Positions 1 through 10,968 of a stretch of DNA of 64,000 bases are shown piece by piece. The notes under the pieces are model-generated. The model did not search any database. It saw only the letters and a program-made list of their open reading frames with translations, and was not told the DNA's origin. Numbering within the stretch: position 1 is the first letter of the stretch; each line of letters starts with the position of its first letter. The translations under genes and the position numbers were made by a program. Source of the DNA: Calonectria ilicicola (Eukaryota; Ascomycota; Sordariomycetes; Hypocreales; Nectriaceae); contig CP085831.1 in assembly GCA_020809705.1 (NCBI GenBank), forward strand, positions 4,526,001-4,590,000, written 5' to 3'.

Positions 1-35
1 CGAAAAGTGGAGGGATGAGCAAAAAGATGTACAGT

Positions 36-117
36 TGCGTGATCTGGGAATCGAACCCAGGGCTCCCCGACGCTGCTCGAATGGCAACGGAGAATTTTAC
101 CACTAAACCAATCACGC
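36..117 (-). tRNA. tRNA-Gly (GCC) with 11-nt intron
   Basis: Reading the minus strand, the 7-bp acceptor stem GCGTGAT/ATCACGC, the D-arm, an anticodon loop TTGCCAT with anticodon GCC (plus positions 83-85) and a T-arm with loop TTCGATT are all present. The molecule only folds if 11 nt at 71-81 are removed, which places the intron one nucleotide 3' of the anticodon (position 37/38), the canonical eukaryotic tRNA intron site. Removing it leaves 71 nt including the discriminator A, the length of yeast tRNA-Gly(GCC). The anticodon stem has one G-U pair. Confidence 0.93.
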
Positions 118-1574
118 TAGTTGATACGGTGTCGCTAGATGGGAATGGGATCAAGATCCTTCGGCTGCGGAGTACACCCGGCTTGTGTAAACCGTTTGCC
201 CAAAACAATAAAGTGACACCACTTGGCCAACATGAAGCCTGAGAGAAACTGGTAGATTTGCCATCCATGCCAGGCATTATTGTGGCGCATCCCAAACCCA
301 TTGAAACTGGTCACTCGCCCCGAATTGAACGGCCTAACTTGCAAGGAATCCACCCTCATTGCCATCATCAGGATTAATTCGTGGGACTCCTCAACTGGGT
401 AACTGACAATCTTCTGATTGACGTTCGCTTCTTCCATATTGCACCTCTTTTCGGTCAAGGTAAGGGGGTTAGCGATATTAGCTGAAACCAAACAAGCCAG
501 TAACACTGTTGGGAGTTAGACCTGGGAAACTTATTCAAGGACATCTCTAAGTACGGAATCTCCATAAAGAAGCTATTCATTATCCTTCTTGGCCCATGAA
601 AGGATTCGCATATCATGTCTTCCCTGTACCTTTTTCTTAGCATGATCCCTGAAGAGGATAATAGGCTTGCAAAAAGGTCTTCATCTTTCAATACTGGACA
701 AATCACAGGAACGGTTCAACAAACGCCACGGCGACTAAGCCGAACAGCCCTGAAAGATAGAAGCGAGTGATGTTGCACATCTGAGGATACACTAGGAAAC
801 TATTTGACACCACAGACCCGCTGTCAATCACAGAATCACTGGAAACTCTGGTCTTACTTGATCATAAAGAAAATGCGGCACGAAGTATAGAAAGGGTGGT
901 ACCATTTAGTAGACGAATCCATCGAAAGTGATATTGATGCTTTCCCGTTTGCTGTTATTGACTGCAATAGGCGAGAAGTAGTTCCTGTCAGTGGTCAAGT
1001 CAGATACATCACTCCTTGTTGTCTTTGGCATCTGGCGACAACACAAGAGGCTATTCAAACGAGTGAACCTGTTCCAAAATCCCTGCCGCAAATTGTGGAA
1101 GACGCCATGACGGTAACAAAAGAGCTCAACGTACGATATATATAGGTCGCTCGCCATTGCTCTGATCACAGAAAAAACCGAAATTTCTCAAACGGAGCTT
1201 AATGAGATGACAAATATCGATGCACTTTTCCTGAGTAGTCCTTTACATCGCACCATTCGTTACTGCCGTCGATATACCTGATGTCCTAGGAAGCGAAGAA
1301 CCCCATGATGAGAACCCAAGACTTTGAACTGAGTTTGATTACTTGCTGTTACATCTTATATAACCTCCCACTGGATTTGTTCAAGTGCTTCTTGTGTAAT
1401 TTTGAGAAACGGCATAAAAGCATTGACCCATGCAAAAGTACAATTATCACTACAATCACGCTGCGTGGATAACTCCGTTAGAATCAACATGAAAGAGGGA
1501 CTTTTCATTCTCTAATTGTCGCCATCCCTCACCCATAACAGCTATTACATTACATAACCCAAAGGGGCATCCGG
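118..1574. other. intergenic, no gene supported
   Basis: Several open frames occur on the minus strand here (for example 135-706 and 906-1169), but they lack recognisable motifs, splice-consistent extension or family resemblance. I see no RNA gene or repeat. Confidence 0.5.
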
Positions 1575-2016
1575 TTATTTCTTGGGATTTTTGGCCGCAT
1601 TTTTGGCCGCAAGATCAAGATCTTGGCAAACCACGGCAACACCTGTCAACTACAGCGAGTTGTTAGCAGCTGCAAAATCTGCTTCTGGGGTAGAAACCTA
1701 CAGGGATGCTTCCTTCACAGCAAACTGGTTTGTAAGAACATTGAAGATGCCCGTTCCTGTCCACCTGCATGACTTCACCTACACCATGAGTCAGTATTTC
1801 TGTTATAGGAGTTGCATCGTATATCCTACATTCGGTTCCGATTTCAGCGTCATCAGGTAAGTTCGCAGCGAGATTATATTCGGAAACCGTTTTGGCAATC
1901 GTTGGAGAATTCACAGGGACAACATGTTTGCAGCACCATTCGTTGGTTGTGAAACACTCGTCGGTCTTAGCCGCTGCGAGTGCAACAAAGGCAAGGACTG
2001 AGAGTAAAGAATACAT
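1575..2016 (-). CDS. class I-type hydrophobin, copy A
   Basis: Small secreted amphipathic protein expected to self-assemble at hyphal or spore surfaces. Exons 2016-1830, 1778-1702 and 1649-1575 give 112 residues. Residues 1-16 form a signal peptide (MYSLLSVLAFVALAAA). The eight hydrophobin cysteines lie at 21, 28, 29, 63, 76, 82, 83 and 96, spacing C-x6-CC-x33-C-x12-C-x5-CC-x12-C, which fits class I rather than class II. The first intron is 51 nt, a multiple of three, so an unspliced frame reads through it and hides the gene structure. Both introns start GTAGG. The second has a GCTAAC branch site. I chose the second in-frame ATG because an upstream ATG at 2064 only adds a polar stretch before the signal peptide and the same arrangement is seen in copy B. 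The tail after Cys96 is Lys/Ala/Asn-rich and unlike copy B. Confidence 0.85.
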
Positions 2017-2084
2017 GGCGTTTGATTTGGTTTTGACTGAATCAAGAGTGGTTGATATCTCCATTAGAAGGAGACCTCAGGCTG

Positions 2085-2096
2085 CCTTAAATATGT
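2085..2096 (-). promoter_or_regulatory. TATA-like element of hydrophobin A
   Basis: On the minus strand the sequence ACATATTTAAGGC lies about 70 bp before the start codon. Hydrophobin B has the matching TATATATTTAAGGC at the same distance, so the element was duplicated with the gene. Confidence 0.5.
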
Positions 2097-2786
2097 ACGA
2101 AGGCTAGAACCGCTGACGCCATAGGGAGAAATGCCTGAGTTGAAATGGTCGGTAGCGTGCCAAGCACAACCATGCTAAGGGACAGAAGGGAAGAGAAAAA
2201 GCAAGACCTGTTTGATCCATGTGTAGCTTGGTTAGTGACGTGGCTAGACTTGAACTACAGACGGCATTACGAACTAAAAGAACGCCACCTCGGGTTCTGA
2301 CTACCCGGATGTCGGAACCCCAATCAAACTTGCCATGTTCCATAACTAGCATTTGGTCTATTTTTGTTTCAAAATCCCGAATCAGGTGTGACATCATTGG
2401 ATTCCCATTTTTTACGTGCTTCTGTGCCTGAATGTCAACGAAGACGCTGGGTGCCATCAGAATGTTGAGATTTGTGGCGCTCCAGCCGAAATTATGGGGA
2501 CTTCAGAAGTTGTATCAGCGTCGCGCTAGCATCTGTGGCCGGATACAGAAAGCGGAGAATTTCGTCTCTGATCGATAGAGCTAACACTGATATCTAAGTT
2601 GAACATCACGTTGAGTTGGTCCTGAAGTATAGATCAAAATCCCTATTCTTTCTATTTCAATTACAAGAGTGAGCCCGCCGAAGTAAGCACCAAAAGGCAG
2701 CTGTGAAACATCCCATTTGTTCTTCTTTCTCCTACTATCTATAAATTTATACTTATAATAATAAATTTAAAGTAATTATTCAAGCA

Positions 2787-3196
2787 CTACTCTGAAGAAA
2801 CAGGGCTGCAATACATTCCAAGGTTCGTTGCCTATATACAGTTAGGGGGTGGGTGCTGATCGCGTTTCGTGTGATAACTTACGGGTAAAGTCATGCTGCA
2901 GCAAGCCAGAATATCAGAACAGATCTCCTTCCCGTCGCTGTCATACTGTGGGTTTTCGCCTAGGCTGTCAGTTAGAACTTCGATGAAAAAGTTACATCAA
3001 ATAGCCTACATCGAATCCCAACCCCCTTGGCAGGAAGTTGTTTAGTCGGGATTTTAAAACGTGCGGCTTCTTGGGCAACTATTGGAGAATCTTTATTCTC
3101 AATACTTTTGCAGCACAATGGAAACTCGAAACCACATGGTCCGTCTTGGGCCACAGCGAGGGCAGCAAAGGCAATGACTGCAACAAAAGGATGCAT
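2787..3196 (-). CDS. class I-type hydrophobin, copy B
   Basis: Paralogue of the hydrophobin at 1575-2016. Exons 3196-3010, 2959-2883 and 2831-2787 give 102 residues. Exons 1 and 2 have exactly the same lengths as in copy A (187 and 77 nt), and all eight cysteines fall at identical positions (21, 28, 29, 63, 76, 82, 83, 96). Signal peptide residues 1-16. Introns are 50 and 51 nt, with branch sequences TTCTAAC and CCCTAAC. The first intron splits the codon of Cys63 in both copies. The protein ends seven residues after Cys96, whereas copy A carries a longer basic tail. Between the paired cysteines the two proteins share little sequence, as is usual in hydrophobins. Confidence 0.85.
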
Positions 3197-3261
3197 TTTG
3201 CTTGACTTTGATTTGGATGAGTTCAAGGACACATGTCCTGACTTGGGACGACTTCACGTTG

Positions 3262-3276
3262 CCTTAAATATATATC
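3262..3276 (-). promoter_or_regulatory. TATA box of hydrophobin B
   Basis: TATATATTTAAGGC on the minus strand about 70 bp upstream of the hydrophobin B start, matching the element of copy A. Confidence 0.55.
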
Positions 3277-3775
3277 AAAACTAGTCGTGCTGATGTCATA
3301 AGGAGAATTAGCTACGGTGAAATGCTTGGCACTGTGCTAATCGCACTAGTGAAGAGGGGGGAAAAGAAAAGCGAAAACAAAAGAATTGCCATCCCTCCAC
3401 CACTAGTTAGTGACGTGGCTAGTGTGGGCTGGAGACGGCACATTTCCAACTAGACGGAAGCCACAGCTGCCTGGATGTGGGAGACCTGGTGGCAGAAAAG
3501 TCCCCGAATCGGACACAAAGTTGCGGCTTTACTCTTCTATGTTTCATCCAAATCCTTCAATCAGGTGTCTTCATTGAATTTCTATTTCTTCCGATGATTC
3601 GGTACCCTTACAGCAACAAATGCGTTGAATGGCAGGGAGAGGTTGAGGCTTGTGGCGCTCCAGCCGAAATTGACGGTACTTCAGATGTTGCATTAGTACG
3701 CCAACAGCTGCGGCCAAATACAGTGGGTGCAAGGGAGAATGCGGAGATTTTGGTTCTGAGATCGACAGAGCTATA

Positions 3776-4910
3776 CCCGATGTGATAAGAGTCTATCTTG
3801 AGCGTGACACCTTGATCTGCAAAGCAAAACACATCTCCAATTAAAAGCAGCGAGATTGATTGCTGTTAGTTAAAATAAGACATGGCATATTAGTATCAAC
3901 TAGCCGATTCATTGGCGTCTACGATCGGTCTGATAATGACATGACAATCGGAAGCTCCGTCCCCAACGCGATTGGCTAGAGCAGGCGAGCAGATTACCCA
4001 TTTTCACTCCAATCCTCTGAATAGAGATGTTAAAAATTAAAGGCCTTCCTTTCTTCTGATGGAGACGCTTAGGCTAGCCGTATAAAAAATAAGTTGAGGC
4101 GACCGTGTAGGCCGATTGCCTGACATGGTTGTAACAACAGTTCCCAACATAGCTTTAAAGGTACCTCGACGTTTCGACTTATGCTCGGGCACTGCACTTT
4201 GAGACAAGAGATTATCGTATCACATTTCCTTTCAGATTCTCTTCAGCTCTTGGTGGAAATACCATGATTGAACATCTGTTTGAAGCATTATAAGTCGGAC
4301 GGGCAGAACTGAAAGCCGGCGATGGCGTCGATCCGGTCCTTTCTTGCGTCAACATGGCACTGTTAGACGACTGGTCTTTTTATTAGTTTTTTCATCGCTC
4401 TGAATCGGAGAAGAAATGCCAGAATACTGAGCTCAGAGTATTCCAGCGAAGCTTTTATTTCAAAATCCATTAAGATACACCTAAACAAAGTAATGCAGAT
4501 TGTCAGTGTTTTCTGTCCGGTGCGCTCGTAGTCGGCTCTCTTCATGTGGAACTTGAATGGTAATTATGTATTGCACTTCATTTGATGATTCGTTATCGCC
4601 ACATTTGTAGACAGCTCTACCTGGTCTCCTAGTTTATATTTGTCTAGTAGCGCCGGTTAGCCATTCAATCTGATACTCTCTCCGGTGTTTCACACCAGAT
4701 ATATTCTAAATTTTGAACAAAAAGCAACTTCATCCAAATTGACACCCCATTTTCTTCTTATGTCTATGACTAAAGTTTAGATCAGCTTTTAGTTAGAGAA
4801 AGTCTCGAAGACCAAAGTCGATTTATTATTAGCTTGAGTTTCACATTTGTGATCATATGCTTTTGAAGATTCATATATTATGTCATTACTTTTTTACATA
4901 AAAGAAAATT
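3776..4910. other. intergenic, AT-rich, no gene seen
   Basis: Only short frames without recognisable motifs. The 3' end (4840-4930) is strongly AT-rich and probably contains the 3' region of the neighbouring receptor gene. Confidence 0.5.
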
Positions 4911-6425
4911 TTATACTATATTTACATTAGATGATACCGCAGATATAGACCCATTTCTGTCCATCTCTCTTAGTTCTACCAAGCCAGCCTCGTCTGTATC
5001 ACTGTGGTCGTTCGCCGAGAACATGTCCGTACGCGGACTCGTCGGTGACGTCGGGTTGTATTTGGATATCGTAGATAGAATCGTGTTCTTCTTTGACCCT
5101 TCACTCCACCCATGTTTATTCGAGCCGCCTGTATTGTAACTTTGATCGGTCGACTTGACAATGGTGCCAAACGTTCTCGTAAATGTATGGGCGAGGAATG
5201 TGCGGAATGTTGGTAAACATGTGCAAATGATTCCAATGTCGATTTCGATAACTGTCCATATCGCAACTGGCATGTAGTCCCACGTCGCATCTTGTGTATT
5301 TGATGCGAATTTCAAGACGTAGCGAAGGCGAAGTATGCTTATAATAGTGACACTAGGTCGTGTTAGATGCTTCAAAGTCGAAGAGGTTGGATGACTCTTA
5401 CAAAGTTCCCAAGATAAACATGAGGCCGACCCCGACCTTCTTTTTCCAATCAAGATTTAGGGATTTGATTTGTATCAGTGGAATGAGCAGGACACAGAAG
5501 TCTGCAAAAATAGAAATGCTAGCACTCGTCGCTGCTAGAGCGTTCAGATCTGCGCATTTTCCTTTGTGCTCCCCATCCCATTGGTTCCAGAAATACGACA
5601 GGGGATGGCATATAAATATAGTGAGGAGAATATACAACAGCCCATATAAGGCGTTGAAAATAAGGGCCCCCCAGATGATATAACGGACTATTTGTGAAGG
5701 GAATATCCTGAGATAAAATAGAAGAAGTGAAATCTTTATCAGCGAAATTTCGGCAAAATATAGCGATGCAGCGGCCTGGTAGTATCGAAGAAATGTGGTG
5801 ATTTGATCTGGATGAAGTGTCCATAGGTCACGGCCCAGTCCATTCGGGATAAGGCCTTGTGAGCTAACGACTGTACTAGCAATTACAAGCAGGATAGTAA
5901 CGGCAATTACCCAGTCATCAGCCCCAAGACCGCCCAGCATCATGTACCTTACGGCAAGTCGATGTATTACAAACAAGCAAGTAATTACTAGTAGGGTAAT
6001 GGACAAGACTTCATACGAATGCGACTGGTTTCGAATAGGAAATCCACAAGCATTCATAGTCAAATTCTGGGTGACTGGTACCCGGGATTAGCACTTATTT
6101 AGAACCAGCGTCGGGAATCGAAAACGGACAGAGTGCTTCTTTGATGGTACAGTTTGTTTGTATACAGCCCCCAACAAGGACTGTCAAGGTCTGGTCATGA
6201 CACAAACATGTATCGTTGTTCACTGCACATGTTGACTGAGGCGCAGCGGCGGTGAAACAGCTTATCTAGAAAGCATTATTAACAAGGCTGTGAGAGCCTT
6301 TTCATTCTGAATGGTAAACTTACGGCACATGAAGGAAACTCGGGTACTGCCTGTAAAAGCTTCTGTGCTTGGACAACCGGCAGCAGCCCAAAGGTGGCCA
6401 CCAAGCCCAGGCTCCACCACTTCAT
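4911..6425 (-). CDS. CFEM-domain PTH11-type seven-helix receptor
   Basis: Plasma-membrane receptor-like protein of the PTH11 family, whose founding member senses host surfaces in Magnaporthe. Exons 6425-6324, 6265-6130, 6074-5402 and 5352-4911 give 450 residues. Residues 1-20 are a signal peptide. A CFEM domain follows, with eight cysteines in the motifs FPSCA, SCF, STCA, DTCLC, GGC, NCT and the last in NACGFP. A rhodopsin-like seven-helix region comes next, with the family hallmark GADDW near its start. The tail is Ser/Thr-rich and cytoplasmic. Start choice: only this upstream exon supplies the signal peptide and the first CFEM cysteine. Introns are 58, 55 and 49 nt. The second uses GTCCG, a weak donor, but it restores the KEAL..TQN segment typical of the family. 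No canonical G-protein motif was assessed. Confidence 0.88.
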
Positions 6426-7870
6426 GGCGAGGGCAAAATATGAATTAATGAATGAAGGGAAACCCGCAGTAAATTACTGCAAGGCTGAACTAAAGCAAAC
6501 AATAATGACGAGGACACAAAGAACATGGTTTTTAGTTGGGGCGCCTGGTACTAGACTTTGTTCTTATTTCCCCATCAGCCACAGAGAGGGGTAAAACTGC
6601 GCTCGAACCATCTCTCTCTCTCTTCCTTTAGCGACCTAAAAAGGGCAAAAGGATAGCCGGTTATGGGATGTGCTAATACGCAAAGCAGAGACCGGATGAA
6701 GGCCTTGGCGGGATCGACCGAGATAAATCGCCGACACTTTGACACTCATCTGGCTGGCGATGTGTCAAAGCAGACGCCACAAAATAAGCTTTTCGATGAA
6801 GAATGTCAGTGCTCTTCGCTAAACATGATGATCTGACGCTGCGCCCATCTTGCGAGGGAAACGGCCCAAGACTTTTTGATAGTTTTTGATGGATATGTTT
6901 TTGCTACACAGCTGAGTGACGCTTATTCGTGGGATTCACTCTTACTATTGAATCAGACTTGTCTCTGAATTCCAACAGAAAAAGAAAGAAAAAAATCTTC
7001 ATTCCTTAGTTCTTACCTCGCAAACCCCCAGAGGTTTCAACACTAGCTCAACGCACGGTTCGCCCAAACCAACCACTTGAAGAAACGCTCGGCCCTTGGC
7101 ACAGACACGAAAAGCTGACATTCTCGGCAACAAGTTGGGATTATTAATTGTGGAGGAGCTGTCTAAAAGGTCTATGCATGTCTGGCGTCGCGGGTGATCG
7201 GAACGCCCTTTGAGCTATTCCAACTTGCTCATCTCGAGAGAACGAACATCCTTTTTTTGAATTCTCCGAGAACACGAACGGACTAAGAGCTCCTGGGTGC
7301 AAGATCTTCAGAGGAAACAGCCTAAAATACGGCCGGGGATGTTACTATTGTTTCCTCCTGCCACGTTATTGAGCGCTGGGTGTTTACATGGTGCTCGTGC
7401 GGTCAACGACGTCGAACACCATGACTCAAAGCTAGCGATGGATGGGATAAGCAGGCTCGCGCCACCCTTGAGAGAACCTAGGTCGCAGATCTGCAGGGGG
7501 CGATGCGATGCGATGTCGTGAGCCTGTCTCTGCTGTCGGCCGAAGCTATCGATGCAAGAAAGCATTGATTGAGTGCTTGAACATCTAGCGTCCCATTGCG
7601 TTGCATCGGGCTATCTCTGTTACATCGTCTATTCGATCGGGTTTTGGATTCCATCGCCTGTAAATTTAGGGGTTCTCGCTTCAAAATGAGGAAATCCTTC
7701 AGAAGTGGCGTCAAGGACTTGCAGCCTGCAATGTGGCTGGCAATAAAATTCAGGCTTGATGGGATGCGTTATCACGCGGGAGAGGATAGCCTCTTGCGTC
7801 ATAATGATATGATTTAGGTAACAAACATGCATGCACACTCATCAAGACATTTCTATTTGAAATCGACCTC
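6426..7870. other. intergenic, no gene supported
   Basis: Promoter side of the receptor gene and 3' side of the F-box gene. The open frames at 7297-7838 overlap on both strands and have no family-like motifs. Confidence 0.5.
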
Positions 7871-9229
7871 TTACACGCTTTCCAATACTGTGTCCCATGC
7901 AATTTCATCCTTCTCTTCTTCTTCATCTTCGTCATCCTCATCACTATGCCAGTATTCTTCATCAGGGACGGACCTTTCCCAATCGGTCAATCCCGTCTCC
8001 CAATGAAAGTAGCACCAGCTCCCAAGCCTCGCCTCGCATTTGACGTCTCGGTCCTTGAGGCGCTGCATCAGGCGCCCACCGGGAACAAGCTCCGTCGGGT
8101 GCTGCAGTGAGCGACAGATTGGGATTCCGTACATGTAAACTTGTCTCAATTTAGGGAACGCGTCTTGTTCAAAAAGAAGACCCTCGAGCATCTCGACCAA
8201 TAATTTAGCACCTACGCCTTCCTTGTCGCCCTGCATGAATCCTGGCGAGTCCCACGTGTCCTTCTCAGCTATTGTAGCGCCGGGTCTGTCCTCGATGACC
8301 AGTGTTTCAAGCGTCTTGGAAGAGCTGAGCAGTATTTTCCGCCAATCAGCAAGGCTCGCTTGCTCGACTTTGGAAGACCATGAGTACTCCAAATAGCGAC
8401 CAAACCGAATCGAGGGCCGACACAGGTAGACATGTTTCAAACGAGGCAGCAGCAGGGTCTCATCCGCATCGGTTTCAGGAGACAGGAAGCCTCTGAGCGG
8501 GCGGGGGATGTGCCAGTCGCCGCGGTCGCTGTCTGGGTCGGTTCGTGGACGCTCCTTCTCGTCGTCCTCTGGCGCCGCTAGAATGCCGTCGTGATGGGGC
8601 AAGATTGGGAAATACATCGGGGAGACGGGACGATCCAGCATGCCAAGTTCCAAGCGCTCAAGCGTCTTGCCGCATTTGACAATGACCCACTTGGCGACGG
8701 AACGCGGAATGTAGCCGAAGAGCTTTGCGTATCGAAGACAGGGGATTGGTGGGTCGGCGATGTCCACCATGAACTTCTCCTCGCCCGAGGATCTCCAGTA
8801 CGTGCAGTCGATCTCGAGAGCTTGGAGGTTGATCATGTGCGGCATCAGACGCCAAAAGCGGATGCTGTGCTCGGCGGCGACGACACCACACAAGGTCTTG
8901 ATGAGGGCCATTAGCTCCCTTTGACGCGCGCCATCGGCTTTGGCACCGCGTCGCAACACGTACAAAACCTTCCATCCCTTGGCCCCCGTGTGAAGGTCGT
9001 GCTGCAAGGGCGCGATATAGGGCGCGGGTACCTCGAGCTCCTGCTCCGACTCATGGTAGCCCTCGTGGTGAAACTCAATGTTGGCCCAGATGAGAGGGTT
9101 CACGAGGCCGTGCATGTGCTTGGACGTGCAGGCTAAGCAACAGCGATCGGTCGTAGGGAGAGCGGAGACGACATGAAGGAATATTTCGGGCGGAAGCGAT
9201 GCGAGAGTGGTCATTATGTCTTTGGGCAT
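7871..9229 (-). CDS. F-box protein
   Basis: Intronless, 452 residues. The N-terminus (residues about 7-50) reads LASLPPEIFLHVVSALP followed by the RCCLACTSKHMHGLVNPLIW pattern, a typical fungal F-box that docks to Skp1 in an SCF ubiquitin ligase. The rest consists of leucine-containing segments such as LERLELGML and LETLVIED, consistent with degenerate leucine-rich repeats for substrate recognition. The C-terminus is very acidic (a run of Asp/Glu around residues 430-442). The second ATG (MTTL, five codons in) is an equally possible start. The coding DNA is GC-rich compared with neighbours. Substrate unknown. Confidence 0.8.
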   Translation of the reverse strand: MPKDIMTTLASLPPEIFLHVVSALPTTDRCCLACTSKHMHGLVNPLIWANIEFHHEGYHESEQELEVPAPYIAPLQHDLHTGAKGWKVLYVLRRGAKADGARQRELMALIKTLCGVVAAEHSIRFWRLMPHMINLQALEIDCTYWRSSGEEKFMVDIADPPIPCLRYAKLFGYIPRSVAKWVIVKCGKTLERLELGMLDRPVSPMYFPILPHHDGILAAPEDDEKERPRTDPDSDRGDWHIPRPLRGFLSPETDADETLLLPRLKHVYLCRPSIRFGRYLEYSWSSKVEQASLADWRKILLSSSKTLETLVIEDRPGATIAEKDTWDSPGFMQGDKEGVGAKLLVEMLEGLLFEQDAFPKLRQVYMYGIPICRSLQHPTELVPGGRLMQRLKDRDVKCEARLGSWCYFHWETGLTDWERSVPDEEYWHSDEDDEDEEEEKDEIAWDTVLESV

Positions 9230-9231
9230 TG

Positions 9232-9234
<3 letters not shown>

Positions 9235-9266
<32 letters not shown>
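9235..9266. repeat. (AG)16 microsatellite
   Basis: Uninterrupted dinucleotide run of 32 bases immediately upstream of the F-box start codon (5 bp away), so it forms a pure CT tract in that gene's 5' leader on the coding strand. Confidence 0.95.
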
Positions 9267-9267
<1 letters not shown>

Positions 9268-10968
9268 AGAACGAGCAAGCAAGCAGTGAAGCAAAGTGAG
9301 GTGAAGTGAAGCGCCCCAAATGACCTGTCGCTGACAACTGTTGATGATGGCGCGCTACTCTTCAAAGTAGTCGCCGGGGTCCACTTATTCGCGAGCCGGG
9401 CATTGGTTGGCCCAAGTTCATCATCGCACCTCGTCCCGCGTCCAGTGTGAGAATCGCTTCATTTTCCATGTCTCCATCGTCGAGGCCGTGTTGTTGTCAA
9501 CAGCTGTCTGTCATTTTACGCATCACACTGGCCAACCAGGTCTGCAGGGTATTGGTGGGGCCGGGAACAGCCAGGCTGCGACAGCTTTAGTGAACTGTAA
9601 ACCCGCTTCTACATCGCTTCTACAAATTACACCTTTAATATCATTCATTTGTCAAATACTGAAGCTTTTATTTAACCTTGCGACAGGTTTCGTATTGATA
9701 ACCTCATCTCGCTCAGCACCAAAAATGTTTTGCACTGCACTGACATCATGGGCTGTGCATGGGCTAGGCTGCCAGTGGATGCTCCAAAGCCCAATCAGAT
9801 GCAGACACACGTTTGTGCAAAAACTTCCCACCGTGAGTCGCGCCTATACAAACTCGATTTTAGTGTCATCATAGCAGGTCTCATTGGGGAAAATATATCT
9901 ACAAGTAACAATAACGTGGTGCACTCTTCCCACATCGCTTCATCTTTCCAAGCCTCCGTAAACGCGCTAACAGTGTGGACCCACTATTCGCGTTGAAAAT
10001 TGGTGTCGCGTCCCCTACCCGGTACCAACATTCTCTGAGTTATTCGTCCGAATCAGATGGGAGTTCACGCAATAAATCGATAAACTGACGAATAGATTTA
10101 CTCGAAAATGGCAATAATGAATTCTTGTTAACTTAGACTTTTGTTTTTCTCTTCGTCTAACAAGCGAGGTTGACGCTCCCCGTATAATGCACAGTCAACG
10201 TTATTCACTGTCAATTGAAATGAGCTTTCCACACTTCACTCATAGCCGTAGCATTTCCAACGGCCCAGAAAGTAGCTCAATATCAGCCTCATTAAGTCTA
10301 TGATAGACGTATACGCAATTCACCTAGGAAACGAGTATAGTCCAACTTTTTGTGGCCACTTTTTCCTGTTTTACTCTACCACCCATCATAAAAGCAAACA
10401 AACCATCATTTTTGGTCAAGGAACGTGTTTGAAGGACTGGCATTAATCAGATCAGTTACAACATGGTATGGAACTTATTGACTATGAGGGATTTTAGGTC
10501 GTAAAGAAGCGGAATAGATGGGCGGAATGTAATGCAATAGATTGCGGATGTGGGTTGTTTTTAACTTGTTTGGTTGGAGATGAGTATCAAGCATTGGACG
10601 TGCATTCTTACATCATCATTTGTAAGTCCATCAACTCCATCTCCAACGTGGATAAAGACTGGCGTCGGGGAAAAGGATAGCCGGAACTCATTTGCCTGCA
10701 CAAACGGCTTCGAATCAGATTGCTGACCCTGGCCCATCTCCGATTAGATGGAGCGGGTCGGCTCTTTTCATCTAATCAGAGCTCTCATCGCAACCCACAC
10801 CCATCTACCCCAGATTTTACCCCAGACTCCGGAAAACCGTTAACCCTCCGAACCGTATTTATTTGGTAGTTTCTGCTGTTACACACCCGATGAGAACTTT
10901 GTGGTACCCCGACTCATTCATCTTTCAAAATTTCCAATTTGAATCCCCCCCAGAGTCGAGTTTTCAAC
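9267..10968. other. intergenic, no gene supported
   Basis: Divergent promoter region between the F-box gene and the sugar transporter. Open frames at 9407-9996 have no recognisable motif. Confidence 0.5.

Larger units (their letters stand above)
1575..2585. repeat. tandem duplication unit A (hydrophobin plus promoter)
   Basis: This stretch is homologous, with clear divergence, to 2787-3775. Shared landmarks in the same order are the hydrophobin gene, the TTTAAGGC promoter box, a block reading GCTGACGCCATAGGGAGAA versus GCTGATGTCATAAGGAGAA, and a distal block beginning TTGTGGCGCTCCAGCCGAAAT at about 2470 (copy B at about 3650). The match continues for about 100 bp beyond this block. Confidence 0.75.
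2787..3775. repeat. tandem duplication unit B (hydrophobin plus promoter)
   Basis: Second copy of the unit at 1575-2585, same orientation, about 1 kb each. The distal block (about 3645-3775) ends with a near match to the end of unit A: AGATCGACAGAGCT against TGATCGATAGAGCT. Confidence 0.75.

Noticed and set aside
135..706. Two minus-strand frames after the tRNA
   Set aside because: No motif, no sensible splice extension and composition not protein-like.
2104..2457. 117-codon minus-strand frame between the hydrophobins
   Set aside because: Lies in the duplicated upstream segment; the corresponding segment in copy B has stops and shifts, so it is not conserved as coding.
5519..5824. Alternative minus-strand frame inside the receptor gene
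   Set aside because: Shadow of the seven-helix exon in another frame.
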